DNA of 47,287 bases from Saprospiraceae bacterium (GTDB taxonomy: Bacteria > Bacteroidota > Bacteroidia > Chitinophagales > Saprospiraceae): contig JAJTER010000015.1 of the NCBI GenBank assembly GCA_021299835.1, positions 1 through 47,287 on the forward strand. The letters are read 5' to 3'. Below the pieces are notes generated by a model that worked only from the letters and a program-made list of their open reading frames with translations, was not told where the DNA came from and made no database searches. This document shows positions 1 to 7,251 of the stretch, piece after piece; the first letter of the stretch is position 1, and each line of letters starts with the position of its first letter. The translations under genes were made by a program, and so were the position numbers.

Positions 1-168
1 ATTTTCATAAAGGCAATAAGCGGGTAAATGGTTCTTTGCAGCATATTCCCATTCTTCTTCATTGGCAGCATGGTGAATGGGACTTCCATTTCTAAACGAG
101 TTTACGTCCAGATTGGTACTCATCCATTCCTGTTCTCCGATAATAATGGTTTCTGTCGGTGGAATCAT
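1..168 (-). CDS. FISUMP-domain protein, N-terminal 56 residues (cut by left edge)
   Basis: An open frame runs from ATG at 168 to the window edge with no stop and gives 56 residues. The pattern IGEQEWMSTNLDV, then FRNGSPI, ANEEEWEYAAK and PAYCLYEN, is that of the FISUMP domain (Fibrobacter succinogenes major paralogous domain), which is widespread in Bacteroidota surface and secreted proteins; its molecular role is not established. The domain begins almost at residue 10, and no signal peptide or lipobox precedes it, which is unusual for this family. The protein continues outside the window, so its length and other domains are unknown. It is divergent from the permease at 245. The family call rests on motif recognition only. 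Confidence 0.7.
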   Translation of the reverse strand, partial: MIPPTETIIIGEQEWMSTNLDVNSFRNGSPIHHAANEEEWEYAAKNHLPAYCLYEN

Positions 169-244
169 ACAAAAAAAATAATTAGAAGGCTTTAAATTTA
201 ATTAAAAGAAGGATTCATATTATTTTGCAAGAAAGTAAAATTAA

Positions 245-1630
245 ATGAAAAAAGAGGAGTCCAATGGATTGGACAGACATTTAAATCTTTTAACATTAAC
301 GGCTACGGGTATTTGCTCCATGGTTGGTGCCTCCATTTATGTGGTTCCAATAATGATTCAAAAGAATGTTCCTGGTATAGGACCGTATGTATTAGTTGCT
401 TTCTTAATAGCTGCAGTACCCGCTTTATTTGCTGCCCTTTCTTACGCCGCTTTGGCATCGGCCATGCCAAGGGCTGGAGGTAGTTATATTTATGCAAGCA
501 GAAGCCTGCATCCATACATTGGATTTGTAGCGAGTTTTTCCCAATGGTTTGGTCTTAGTTTGGTTATTGGTGTGGTAGCTTTTGTAACCATTCCCTTTTT
601 CAGGGATTTTTTCAATGCCATTGGCTTTGTAGAAATAGGTGCCTTTTTTGCTATTCCTTCTGTCAGATTATTCTTAGCTATGGCCATTCTGGGCTTTTTT
701 ACTTTTACAAATATTAAGGGAGGTTCGTTTTATACAAATACCTTAATTCCGCTAATGTTCTTAATGTTCATTTTAGGCGGTATTGTGATTTTTTTTGGGT
801 TTTATTATGATAAAACAGATTTTGCAAAGGCATTATTGGAAAAAACAGGGCAGCCGTTATTAGAAAAACCGTTATTGGTATTTTCCTGGCAAACTCTTTT
901 TACAGGTGCTTCCATATTATTTGCCAGTTTTATAGGTTTTGATTCCATAGCTCAGGCAGGCGGTGAGGCTAAAAATCCATATAAGAATTTACCAAAGGCT
1001 ATTATATTGGCCGTTTTATTGGTAGGATTATATTACTTCGTTTTTTCAGCAGCAGTTTATCATTCTATTCCCTGGTGGTATATTGCGGAGGAGGCAAAAC
1101 AAAAGGATTTGACAGCACCGGGTTTATTTTCTTTTTTATTGCATCCATTTTGGTCAGCGATTATTTTAGCAGGGGCGGCCATTGCATTATTGAACGATTT
1201 GCCTGGAATGATTTTATCTGTTTCAAGATTAGTATTCGCCTGGGCAAAAGATGGTATAATAAATCCTGTTTTTGCCAAGGTAAATCCAAAGACCAAGACA
1301 CCGCAAAGTGCCATTCTATTCAGTTCCTTCATTTCTGCCCTGGGTATTTTAGGGTGCCATTTTGCCGGGGATATTTTTCTCGGTATAGATATTATGGTTA
1401 CTTCCATGCTGATAAACTTTATTCTTATTTCGTGGTTAGGTGTCTTTTTATTGTCCATCTTACTTATCTTTCATACCATAAAGGATTTAAATAGTTCTCT
1501 TAGTCATTGGTATTTTAAAGCAACCTGGGATTGGTTAATTGTTATGACTCTGGGAAGTGTTTGGTTTTTCCTATTCTGGCTTAAAAATAAAAATGGGAAA
1601 TCCCATTTTGAGGAACTTCCCGAGGGATGA
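245..1630 (+). CDS. APC-family amino acid permease
   Basis: A 461-residue polytopic inner-membrane protein with about 12 hydrophobic segments, the usual size for amino acid-polyamine-organocation (APC) transporters. The first segment carries the glycine-rich stretch GICSMVGASIY (residues 22-32), which forms the unwound substrate-binding part of helix 1 in this family. The helix 2-3 region has PRAGGSYIYASRSLHPYIGF, and around residues 230-250 the pattern GFDSIAQAGGEAKNP matches the conserved helix 6-7 region. It should import or exchange amino acids or amines using an ion gradient; the substrate cannot be read from sequence. The ATG at 245 is taken as start. A weak -7-like element (TTATTTTG, 220-227) lies 17 nt upstream. 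It appears monocistronic, with the next gene about 200 bases away. Confidence 0.85.
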   Translation: MKKEESNGLDRHLNLLTLTATGICSMVGASIYVVPIMIQKNVPGIGPYVLVAFLIAAVPALFAALSYAALASAMPRAGGSYIYASRSLHPYIGFVASFSQWFGLSLVIGVVAFVTIPFFRDFFNAIGFVEIGAFFAIPSVRLFLAMAILGFFTFTNIKGGSFYTNTLIPLMFLMFILGGIVIFFGFYYDKTDFAKALLEKTGQPLLEKPLLVFSWQTLFTGASILFASFIGFDSIAQAGGEAKNPYKNLPKAIILAVLLVGLYYFVFSAAVYHSIPWWYIAEEAKQKDLTAPGLFSFLLHPFWSAIILAGAAIALLNDLPGMILSVSRLVFAWAKDGIINPVFAKVNPKTKTPQSAILFSSFISALGILGCHFAGDIFLGIDIMVTSMLINFILISWLGVFLLSILLIFHTIKDLNSSLSHWYFKATWDWLIVMTLGSVWFFLFWLKNKNGKSHFEELPEG

Positions 1631-1826
1631 CACCGAGAGTAACACTATCAAGAATTTAATTATTCTTTTGAATATTTTAAAGAAAATGTAGTATTTAAAA
1701 TGTCTGAAAGTATTAAAAAAGGAAAGTTTTAGGGATTTTTCAAGTAATTTATTTATATTAATGATTGATTGTTAATTGTTTAAATCTGAAAAGAGTAAAA
1801 CATTTAAAGGAAAAAATAATTTGTTT

Positions 1827-3260
1827 ATGAACATAAATATTCCCCCGGTTATCATTGGATTATGGCAAATTGCCGACATAGAGCGGAAAAATGCAAACTT
1901 CAATCCTGCCTCTGTAGTTGAAAATATGGAGGCTTATCTGGATGCAGGCTTGAATTTTTTTGATATGGCTGACCATTATGGATCTGCAGAAATTATTGCC
2001 GGTTTATTATACAAAAAAAGAAAAGAGGAAGGTAAATCATTGCCTGTTCTGGCTACCAAATGGGTGCCTAAACCTGGCCATAATTCAAAAGATATTGTTA
2101 AAGATGCAGTTACATTGGCTTTAAACAGGTTACAAGTAAATCAACTCGATTTACTTCAATTTCATGCCTGGGATTACACAGATCCATCCTGGATTGAAAC
2201 CATGTTTTATCTGGATGAACTGAGAAAGGAAGGCTATATTAAAGCGTTAGGGGTAACCAATATGGATACAGTTCATTTGAAAATGGCTATTGATTCCAAC
2301 ATACCTATTGTCTCTAATCAAATTTCTCATTCTCTTTTTGATCAAAGAGCCGTTAATAAAATGATTCCGTATTGTTTGGAAAATAAGATACGGGTTCTTT
2401 GTTATGGCACCGTGGCAGGTGGTTTCTTTTCAAATAAATGGTTGGGAAAAGTAGAGCCTTCCATTGAAGATTTATCAACTTGGTCTTTAATGAAGTATAA
2501 AAGATTTCAAGAGGAGGTTTGTGATTGGAAACAATTTCAAGACTTACTTGAACAATTAGATGGTATTTCAAAAAAATTAGATTTATCCATAGCCCAACTG
2601 GCTTCCCTATATATTAAAGAGGAGTTTCATTGTAATTCAGTCATTATTGGCGCAAGGTTAGGAGAGTTAGAACATATTGCTGAGAATAAACAGGTAAGTA
2701 ATATGGGATTAGATGAGGAGTCTAAATTGGAAATTGCCCATTGTTTAAAACAGTTTAATTCTGTAAACGGCGATTGTGGAGATGAATATAGATATCCGCC
2801 TTTTCTGACCGCTTCAGGCGATTTAAGCCATCATATTGCTTCATTTCCACCCGCTTTTCAAGTAAAAGACGAGGGAAATAGTAAATATAGTGCTTCCAGT
2901 GGTACTATTTGGGAGTCTTTTGCAGGGTATTCCCGGGCGGTAAAAAAGGGAAATCATGTGTTTGTTTCAGGTACCACCGCAACGCAGGGTTCATTGGTTA
3001 TAGGTGGCAATAGCCCTGATTCTCAAATGCATTTTGTGTTGGATAAAATAGAAGGTGCTCTAAAATCAATGAATGCCACTATGAGGGATGTGGTCAGAAC
3101 AAGGATTTTTGTCTCTGATATACAGCATTGGGAAGCCATTGCACGGGTTCATGGTAAAAGGTTTGAAGGCATTAATCCAACAAATACCCTGGTTGTAGCT
3201 AAATTAATAGGGGAAGAATACCTTGTAGAGGTTGAAGCTGACGCTATAACTAATGAATAA
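1827..3260 (+). CDS. Aldo/keto reductase fused to a RidA-like domain
   Basis: A 478-residue two-domain cytoplasmic protein. Residues 1 to about 310 are an aldo/keto reductase barrel: FFDMADHYGSAE supplies D46 and Y51, ATKWVPKPG supplies K78 and LLQFHAWD supplies H113, giving a complete Asp-Tyr-Lys-His catalytic tetrad. Residues about 350-478 form a RidA/YjgF-like domain (HVFVSGTTATQG near its start, VEVEADAI at its end). The usual RidA arginine that holds the imino-acid carboxylate is absent: the stretch P452-L461 has no Arg. An NADPH-dependent carbonyl reductase with a ligand-binding or altered Rid domain is inferred; the substrate is unknown. The frame stays open upstream to a TTG at 1776, but the AKR fold begins right after the ATG at 1827, so that start is preferred. 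Confidence 0.85.
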   Translation: MNINIPPVIIGLWQIADIERKNANFNPASVVENMEAYLDAGLNFFDMADHYGSAEIIAGLLYKKRKEEGKSLPVLATKWVPKPGHNSKDIVKDAVTLALNRLQVNQLDLLQFHAWDYTDPSWIETMFYLDELRKEGYIKALGVTNMDTVHLKMAIDSNIPIVSNQISHSLFDQRAVNKMIPYCLENKIRVLCYGTVAGGFFSNKWLGKVEPSIEDLSTWSLMKYKRFQEEVCDWKQFQDLLEQLDGISKKLDLSIAQLASLYIKEEFHCNSVIIGARLGELEHIAENKQVSNMGLDEESKLEIAHCLKQFNSVNGDCGDEYRYPPFLTASGDLSHHIASFPPAFQVKDEGNSKYSASSGTIWESFAGYSRAVKKGNHVFVSGTTATQGSLVIGGNSPDSQMHFVLDKIEGALKSMNATMRDVVRTRIFVSDIQHWEAIARVHGKRFEGINPTNTLVVAKLIGEEYLVEVEADAITNE

Positions 3261-3343
3261 AATGGATTAATGAAAACCGCTTTGCACCATTTTAGAAAGA
3301 CCTCAGATTTTTACTAATAATCCAATAGATATAATCAACTTTC

Positions 3344-3419
3344 TGTTGTATAATTTGAAAAAAAAGAACTGAAATTACTACTACAACAGCCGTTTCTTGC
3401 AGTTACGAATTTTGTTGTA
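3344..3419. repeat. Three copies of the heptamer TGTTGTA / TACAACA upstream of the toxin-antitoxin pair
   Basis: TGTTGTA occurs at 3344-3350 and 3413-3419, and its reverse complement TACAACA at 3382-3388. The last two form an inverted pair ending 21 bases before the -33 element of the promoter for the antitoxin gene. Such spacing would allow a repressor site, since toxin-antitoxin operons are commonly autoregulated, but heptamers in AT-rich DNA recur by chance and this is a weak call. Confidence 0.25.
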
Positions 3420-3440
3420 AGTTCACTGAAACTCCTTTTA

Positions 3441-3472
3441 TTTGAAACTCTTAGCAATTTTTCTTACATTTG
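3441..3472 (+). promoter_or_regulatory. Bacteroidota-type promoter of the toxin-antitoxin operon
   Basis: TTTG at 3441-3444 and TACATTTG at 3465-3472 are separated by 20 bases, an exact match to the Bacteroidota consensus TTTG-N(17-23)-TAnnTTTG. The -7 box ends only 4 bases before the ATG at 3477, so transcription is predicted to begin at or within a base of the start codon. This gives a leaderless mRNA, or one translated from the second ATG at 3486. Confidence 0.65.
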
Positions 3473-3476
3473 AAAT

Positions 3477-3713
3477 ATGAAAACAATGACACTCGAAATA
3501 CCTGATAATCTCGATGAAAGGGAAGCTAAAACTCTTTTTGCAGCTAAGCTTTATGAAAAGGGATCATTGTCTTTAGGTCAAGCTGCTGAGCTTGCTGGTT
3601 ACTCTAAGCGGACATTCATGGAACTTTTAGGAAACTATGGAGTTTCGATTTTTGAATATCCTGAAATGGAACTAGAAAAAGACATCAAGAATGCGCAGAA
3701 CTATCATCTCTGA
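3477..3713 (+). CDS. UPF0175-family antitoxin
   Basis: A 78-residue protein of the UPF0175 family. The pattern EIPDNLDEREAKTLFAAKLYEKG, followed by the helix-turn-helix-like segment LSLGQAAELAGYSKRTFMELL and GVSIFEYPEMELEKD, is typical of the family. UPF0175 proteins are small and are found directly upstream of DUF3368 PIN-like proteins, where they are thought to act as antitoxin and operon repressor. The arrangement here is exactly that: the toxin gene begins at 3691, inside this gene, with a 23-base overlap that implies translational coupling. ATG 3477 is used as start; ATG 3486 is also possible because the promoter -7 box lies right against the first ATG. Confidence 0.85.
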   Translation: MKTMTLEIPDNLDEREAKTLFAAKLYEKGSLSLGQAAELAGYSKRTFMELLGNYGVSIFEYPEMELEKDIKNAQNYHL

Positions 3714-4146
3714 CACTAGTTGCCTTATTCTATTAGACAACATTGGTGAACTTTCAATCCTAAATAAATTATTCGGAAATATAACAACGACTTCGGAAGT
3801 AGCTGGAGAATTTGGTAGACTACTTCCTCCCTGGATTGAAATTAAAGAACCTAGTAATAAGAATTATCAATCAATAATTGAAGCTTCATTAGATAAAGGT
3901 GAAGCAAGTGCTATTGCCTTGGCTATTGAGTTAGATAATTGCCTTCTGATCATTGATGATCTCAAAGGAAGAAAATTTGCAAATCAACTTGGCTTAACAA
4001 TAATTGGTACTATAGGAGTTATAGTAGACGCTAAACTTGCTGGAATAATTCCATCAATAAAACCTATACTATCTAAAATAAAATCTACTAATTTCAGAAT
4101 TACTGAACAGTTAGAATTACTTATTTTAAAGCTGGCTGGCGAATAA
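3691..4146 (+). CDS. DUF3368-family PIN-like toxin
   Basis: A 151-residue protein with PIN-domain architecture. The N-terminal IISDTSCLILLDNIG gives the first acidic residue, TTSEVAGEFG the second, LDKGEASAIALAIEL the central helix, and LLIIDDLKGRKFANQLGL the C-terminal acidic cluster. The GTIGVIVDAKLAGII segment is characteristic of DUF3368. PIN proteins are Mg-dependent ribonucleases, and in this pairing the protein is predicted to be the toxin of a type II toxin-antitoxin module, held in check by the UPF0175 partner. The four acidic positions appear intact, so it should be active. The pair sits between unrelated metabolic genes with non-coding DNA on both sides, consistent with an acquired cassette, although no integrase or flanking target duplication was seen. 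Confidence 0.85.
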   Translation: MRRTIISDTSCLILLDNIGELSILNKLFGNITTTSEVAGEFGRLLPPWIEIKEPSNKNYQSIIEASLDKGEASAIALAIELDNCLLIIDDLKGRKFANQLGLTIIGTIGVIVDAKLAGIIPSIKPILSKIKSTNFRITEQLELLILKLAGE

Positions 4147-4169
4147 GCCTTCGACTAATAAAAGGCTTA
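4144..4169 (+). terminator. Stem-loop overlapping the stop codon of the toxin gene
   Basis: TAAGCCTT (4144-4151) and AAGGCTTA (4162-4169) form a perfect 8-bp stem with a 10-base loop. The first arm begins with the stop codon of the toxin gene. No T-run follows directly, so this is at best a weak terminator or an mRNA 3'-end protector. Confidence 0.35.
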
Positions 4170-4218
4170 GGACCATTGGCGCTTCCAACTTTGGCTCTTT
4201 TATTAAAAAAAATAGAAA

Positions 4219-4271
4219 ATTTGATAGACGGACCCATTAAAAATAAATATACAACTAGCCTCCTATCAAAT
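4219..4271. repeat. 9-bp inverted repeat in the non-coding stretch after the toxin gene
   Basis: ATTTGATAG (4219-4227) and CTATCAAAT (4263-4271) are perfect inverted copies separated by 35 bases. They lie in the 284-base stretch 4147-4430 between the convergent toxin and fabG-like genes, where I see no open frame. Function unknown; it could be a 3'-end structure, a binding site or a remnant of the event that inserted the toxin-antitoxin cassette. Confidence 0.3.
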
Positions 4272-4430
4272 ATATTAATATCTAATACACCTATAAGAAT
4301 TGTTCATTGGGTACTTATTAGATAAATTTATATTAAAATATCCAACTATTTAAATCTTCAGAATGAGATTTCCTGCTGAAGTGGTTTGACAGTTTACTCC
4401 GAAATTTTAGACCTGTATCCATTTTTAACC

Positions 4431-5177
4431 TTAGGTTGTTAATGCACCGCACACGCTGATAGTCTGTCCGCTGATATAAGCGCCCATATCGGAAGCCAGA
4501 AAAACACAAACATCAGCTACTTCAGAAGATTTTCCGAATCTTTTTAATGGAATATTCGCTAAATATGCCTCTCGTGTTTTGTCGTCCAACTCATCTGTCA
4601 TATCCGTTTCAATAAATCCTGGTGCAACGGTATTACAACGAATATTTCTCGTACCCATCTCTTTTGCTAAAGACTTTGTAAAGCCAATAATGCCAGCTTT
4701 TGATGCGGCATAATTCGCTTGTCCCGCATTTCCAGTAACACCAACAATTGAACCCATATTAATGATAGCACCATTTTTAGCTTTCATCATGGGTTTTAAA
4801 ACCTGCTTGCAAAGATTAAAGACAGATTTTAAATTTGTCTCAATCACTTTATCCCATTGTTCCTCAGTCATTCTCAATAACAAGGTATCTTGCGTTATTC
4901 CTGCGTTATTTACTAAAATATCTAATTTACCAAAATCTTCTATGACCTGATTTACTAAGGTTTCGGCAGATTGAAAATTAGACGCATCTGATTGATAAGC
5001 CTTTATGGTAATACCCGAAACGGCGTTGTCAGCAATTACTTTTTCTGCTTCTGCAGCACTTGATCTATAAGTGAAAGCAACATGAGCACCATGTTCCACA
5101 AAACGGGCAACCAATGCAGCGCCAATGCCTCTCGATCCGCCGGTAATTAAGGCAACTTTATCTTGTAATAATTTCAT
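4431..5177 (-). CDS. fabG: 3-oxoacyl-ACP reductase FabG-type SDR
   Basis: A 248-residue short-chain dehydrogenase/reductase matching FabG in length and motifs. TGGSRGIG (residues 12-19) is the NADP-binding glycine motif, NNAGIT begins at N90, N115 is present, and S143, Y156 and K160 (YAASK) complete the catalytic tetrad. The segment GFIETDMTDEL is the usual mobile substrate lid. FabG reduces 3-oxoacyl-ACP in fatty acid elongation in the cytoplasm. The C-terminal end ISVCGALTT departs from the usual VNGG or VDGG pattern. No other fatty-acid genes are adjacent, so a dedicated SDR role is possible. It is divergent from the TetR gene and shares a 101-base region with it containing a 30-bp palindrome, so the TetR protein may also control this gene. 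Confidence 0.8.
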   Translation of the reverse strand: MKLLQDKVALITGGSRGIGAALVARFVEHGAHVAFTYRSSAAEAEKVIADNAVSGITIKAYQSDASNFQSAETLVNQVIEDFGKLDILVNNAGITQDTLLLRMTEEQWDKVIETNLKSVFNLCKQVLKPMMKAKNGAIINMGSIVGVTGNAGQANYAASKAGIIGFTKSLAKEMGTRNIRCNTVAPGFIETDMTDELDDKTREAYLANIPLKRFGKSSEVADVCVFLASDMGAYISGQTISVCGALTT

Positions 5178-5195
5178 ATATTATTTTTAGAGACA

Positions 5196-5203
5196 CAAAG
5201 TTA
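5196..5203 (-). promoter_or_regulatory. -7 promoter element for the fabG-like gene
   Basis: On the minus strand TAACTTTG (5203 to 5196) matches TAnnTTTG exactly and lies 18 bases upstream of the ATG at 5177. No clear TTTG element is found at the expected -33 distance, where the sequence is A/T-only. The TetR-like operator at 5235-5264 is about 40 to 70 bases upstream of the predicted start of transcription. Confidence 0.45.
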
Positions 5204-5234
5204 TCAAAATTTTCAAAAATAATTTTAAAAAACT

Positions 5235-5264
5235 TGGAAACTAATTGAACCTTTTTAGTTTCCA
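5235..5264. promoter_or_regulatory. Predicted TetR operator (10-bp perfect inverted repeat)
   Basis: TGGAAACTAA (5235-5244) and TTAGTTTCCA (5255-5264) are perfect inverted copies around a 10-base spacer, a 30-bp palindrome. It lies 15 bases before the start codon of the TetR-family gene, in the divergent region with fabG. Size, symmetry and position fit the operator of a TetR-family repressor acting on its own operon. A TTGG ... TAGTTTCC arrangement within it (5234-5237 and 5256-5263, 18-base spacing) resembles a degenerate promoter, so binding would block transcription directly. Confidence 0.7.
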
Positions 5265-5278
5265 TCGTTTATAAAGAC

Positions 5279-5902
5279 ATGAATTCTACAAAAGATAATA
5301 TTCTCATCCAGGCGGAGGCATTTTTCATGAAATATGGTTTCAGAAACGTAACCATGGACGATTTGTGTAAAGAAATGGGGATAAGTAAAAAAACATTATA
5401 CCAATATTTCCAGACTAAAGACGCCCTTGTGGAATCCTGTATTATGTGGTATATGGAAAAAGAGGCCGATAAAGTTCAGCAGATACGGAAGAAGGCGACA
5501 GATCCCGTGGATGCGTTTTATAGTTTATCGAAAAGGGCGCTGGAATCGTTAAAGGAGGTTTCACCTTTTGTCATTTTCGATTTACAGAAAAACCATCCTG
5601 AAATATGGAAAAAATTTGTTAATCATGATTTTGAATGGCAGCATAATATGCTTGTTTTCAACTTTCAATCAGGTATTGAACAAGGTTTTTACAGAGCTGA
5701 AATTAACCCCTCCAAGGTGGCTAAATTATTTTTACTGCAGTCTGAAGGTATGTTAAGACCAAGAATTTTCGAACCTGAATCCCTGGAGCTTATTGAAGCA
5801 ATTACTATAAGAGATGAATTATTTCTGCGAAGCATTTGTACGCCATTAGGGATAGAACGGTTAATCAATTTAATGAGCGCTAAGGCTACTATTATTTCTT
5901 AA
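5279..5902 (+). CDS. TetR/AcrR-family transcriptional regulator of the efflux operon
   Basis: A 207-residue one-domain-plus-ligand-domain repressor. Residues about 5-50 form the TetR DNA-binding helix-turn-helix: ILIQAEAFFMKYGFRNVTM, then DDLCKEMGISKKTLYQYF and KDALVESC. The remaining helical region (60-207) would bind the inducing compound and form the dimer. It is the first gene of a same-strand run with a TolC-like protein 21 bases downstream, then an adaptor and an RND pump, the standard layout for a locally encoded efflux repressor. A 30-bp palindrome just upstream is the likely operator, implying autoregulation of the whole operon. The inducer cannot be predicted. Confidence 0.88.
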   Translation: MNSTKDNILIQAEAFFMKYGFRNVTMDDLCKEMGISKKTLYQYFQTKDALVESCIMWYMEKEADKVQQIRKKATDPVDAFYSLSKRALESLKEVSPFVIFDLQKNHPEIWKKFVNHDFEWQHNMLVFNFQSGIEQGFYRAEINPSKVAKLFLLQSEGMLRPRIFEPESLELIEAITIRDELFLRSICTPLGIERLINLMSAKATIIS

Positions 5903-5923
5903 AATCTACCAACAAATAACACG

Positions 5924-7224
5924 ATGAATAAAATGAAGATTTTTTTAAAATCACATGTATTATTTCCAAGTTTTAGTTTGTTTTTACTGTGTTCCTATTA
6001 TCAGGTGAATGGCCAAATGCCGTTGAATCTTAAGGCGGCGATGCCGTATGCTGTCGATAACAATAGCAGCGTAATTCAGGGTAAACTCGACGAAGCAAAG
6101 GGATTAATTAATGTGGAACAGCTGCTTTCCTCTGGTTACCCACAAATTAATGGAAATGCTCAATTTGTCTATAACCCATTGTTACAGGTTATCTTTTTCC
6201 CAGATTTTTTGAACGGAAAACCTGACGATATCAGACCGGTCACCATTGGTACTCATTGGGGAACCAATGCCTCTATTGAGGTGACCCAATTGGTATTTAG
6301 TCCTGAATTCAGGGTGGGTCTGAACGCTGCAAAAAAGGCGACTGAATTGTACAGATCCAGGGCAGAGGCTACCAAAGAAGAATTGGTTTTACAGGTTTCT
6401 AAAGGATATTATGCTATACAGGCGGTAAAATCTCAAAAGGCAAATATTCAAGATTGCAAGATGTTAAGCAACTTGAACTTACAGAACTTATCTTGGAAAA
6501 CCAGTTGAATAATTTAGAATTGCAGATTCAACAGCAGATGGTTATGTTTAAGCTTTCACTTCAAATGCCATTGGTAACCGACATCATTCTTACGGATACC
6601 CTAAGTGAATCAAGTTATACTTTACCCGAGGTCGTGGCCTTACAAGCCAATTATAATCAGCGTATTGGATTATCACTCATAGAGCAAAATCAAGCTTTAA
6701 ATGTAATTAATTTAAACCGGTATAAAGCGAGTTACTGGCCTACAGCCAATTTATTTGCAAATATTGCAGCACAGGCGCAGCCAAGAACTTTTGCCGATTT
6801 TGTTAGCTCTAACTCATGGGCAAGTTTTAGTTCTGTGGGATTAAGATTGCGCGTGCCCATTTATGACGGTGGTTTAAGAAGAACGCAGGTTGAATCGGTT
6901 CAGATAGATATTAAAAAGGGAGAGGAAGACAGAAAGCAACTTCTTTCGCTATATGAAGCTCAATTTGAAAACGCAAAGAAAACATTGACACTTAATCTGA
7001 ATAATTTAACGCCGCTTAAAAGGGCCAGAAGCCTCGCCGAAGAAATTTACGCCCAAAGTCAGGCAAGATATCAGCAGGGACTTGCTCCATTAACGGAAAT
7101 ATTAAATGCAGAAACATCCCTCAGAGAATCAAAAAATAATGTGCTCTCAGCTTTGTTTCAGGTCAGAATAGCCGAACTCGATTTGCTTCATGCTAATGGG
7201 CAATTGATTAAATTTTTACAGTAA
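5924..7224 (+). pseudogene. TolC-family outer membrane efflux protein, frameshifted
   Basis: The gene starts at ATG 5924 with a signal peptide (hydrophobic run then VNGQ) and reads as a TolC-like outer membrane factor (LKAAMPYAVDNNSSVIQGKLDEAKG, SGYPQINGNAQF) to about residue 176. It then leaves frame and stops at 6508. The rest of the family sequence (LELTELILEN, FKLSLQMPL, LRVPIYDGGLRR, ARYQQGLAPLTEILNAETSL) continues in another frame to the stop at 7224. The break coincides with CAAGATTG-CAAGATGT at 6449-6464; removing 8 bases there joins the halves into one 430-residue frame. About 20 residues between LELTELILEN and QLNNLELQ also seem missing relative to relatives. This is either a real loss of the pump's exit duct or a sequencing/assembly error. 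The second half is otherwise undamaged, so any loss must be recent. Confidence 0.75.
6449..6464 (+). repeat. Imperfect 8-bp tandem duplication at the tolC frameshift
   Basis: CAAGATTG (6449-6456) is followed directly by CAAGATGT (6457-6464). The shared CAAGAT unit recurs 8 bases apart. Deleting one 8-base copy restores the TolC reading frame exactly, so this duplication is the simplest explanation for the frame break. Confidence 0.6.
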
Positions 7225-7251
7225 ATAACCCAAACTTTATATTAGAACAAC

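Noticed and set aside
1075-1494. 139-residue frame on the plus strand inside the permease gene
   Set aside because: It is a shadow frame of the permease with no recognisable domain and an unlikely cysteine/phenylalanine-rich composition.
1776-1826. Upstream TTG-initiated extension of the AKR-RidA protein
   Set aside because: The extra 17 residues are Lys/Ser-rich and not part of the aldo/keto reductase fold; ATG 1827 gives a natural N-terminus.
3261-4430. Mobile element or integron cassette carrying the toxin-antitoxin pair
   Set aside because: No integrase, transposase, terminal repeats or target-site duplication could be identified; only short inverted repeats are present.
6454-6508. Programmed ribosomal frameshift in tolC
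   Set aside because: No slippery heptamer or downstream structure is evident, and TolC genes are not known to use frameshifting; a duplication or sequence error explains it better.
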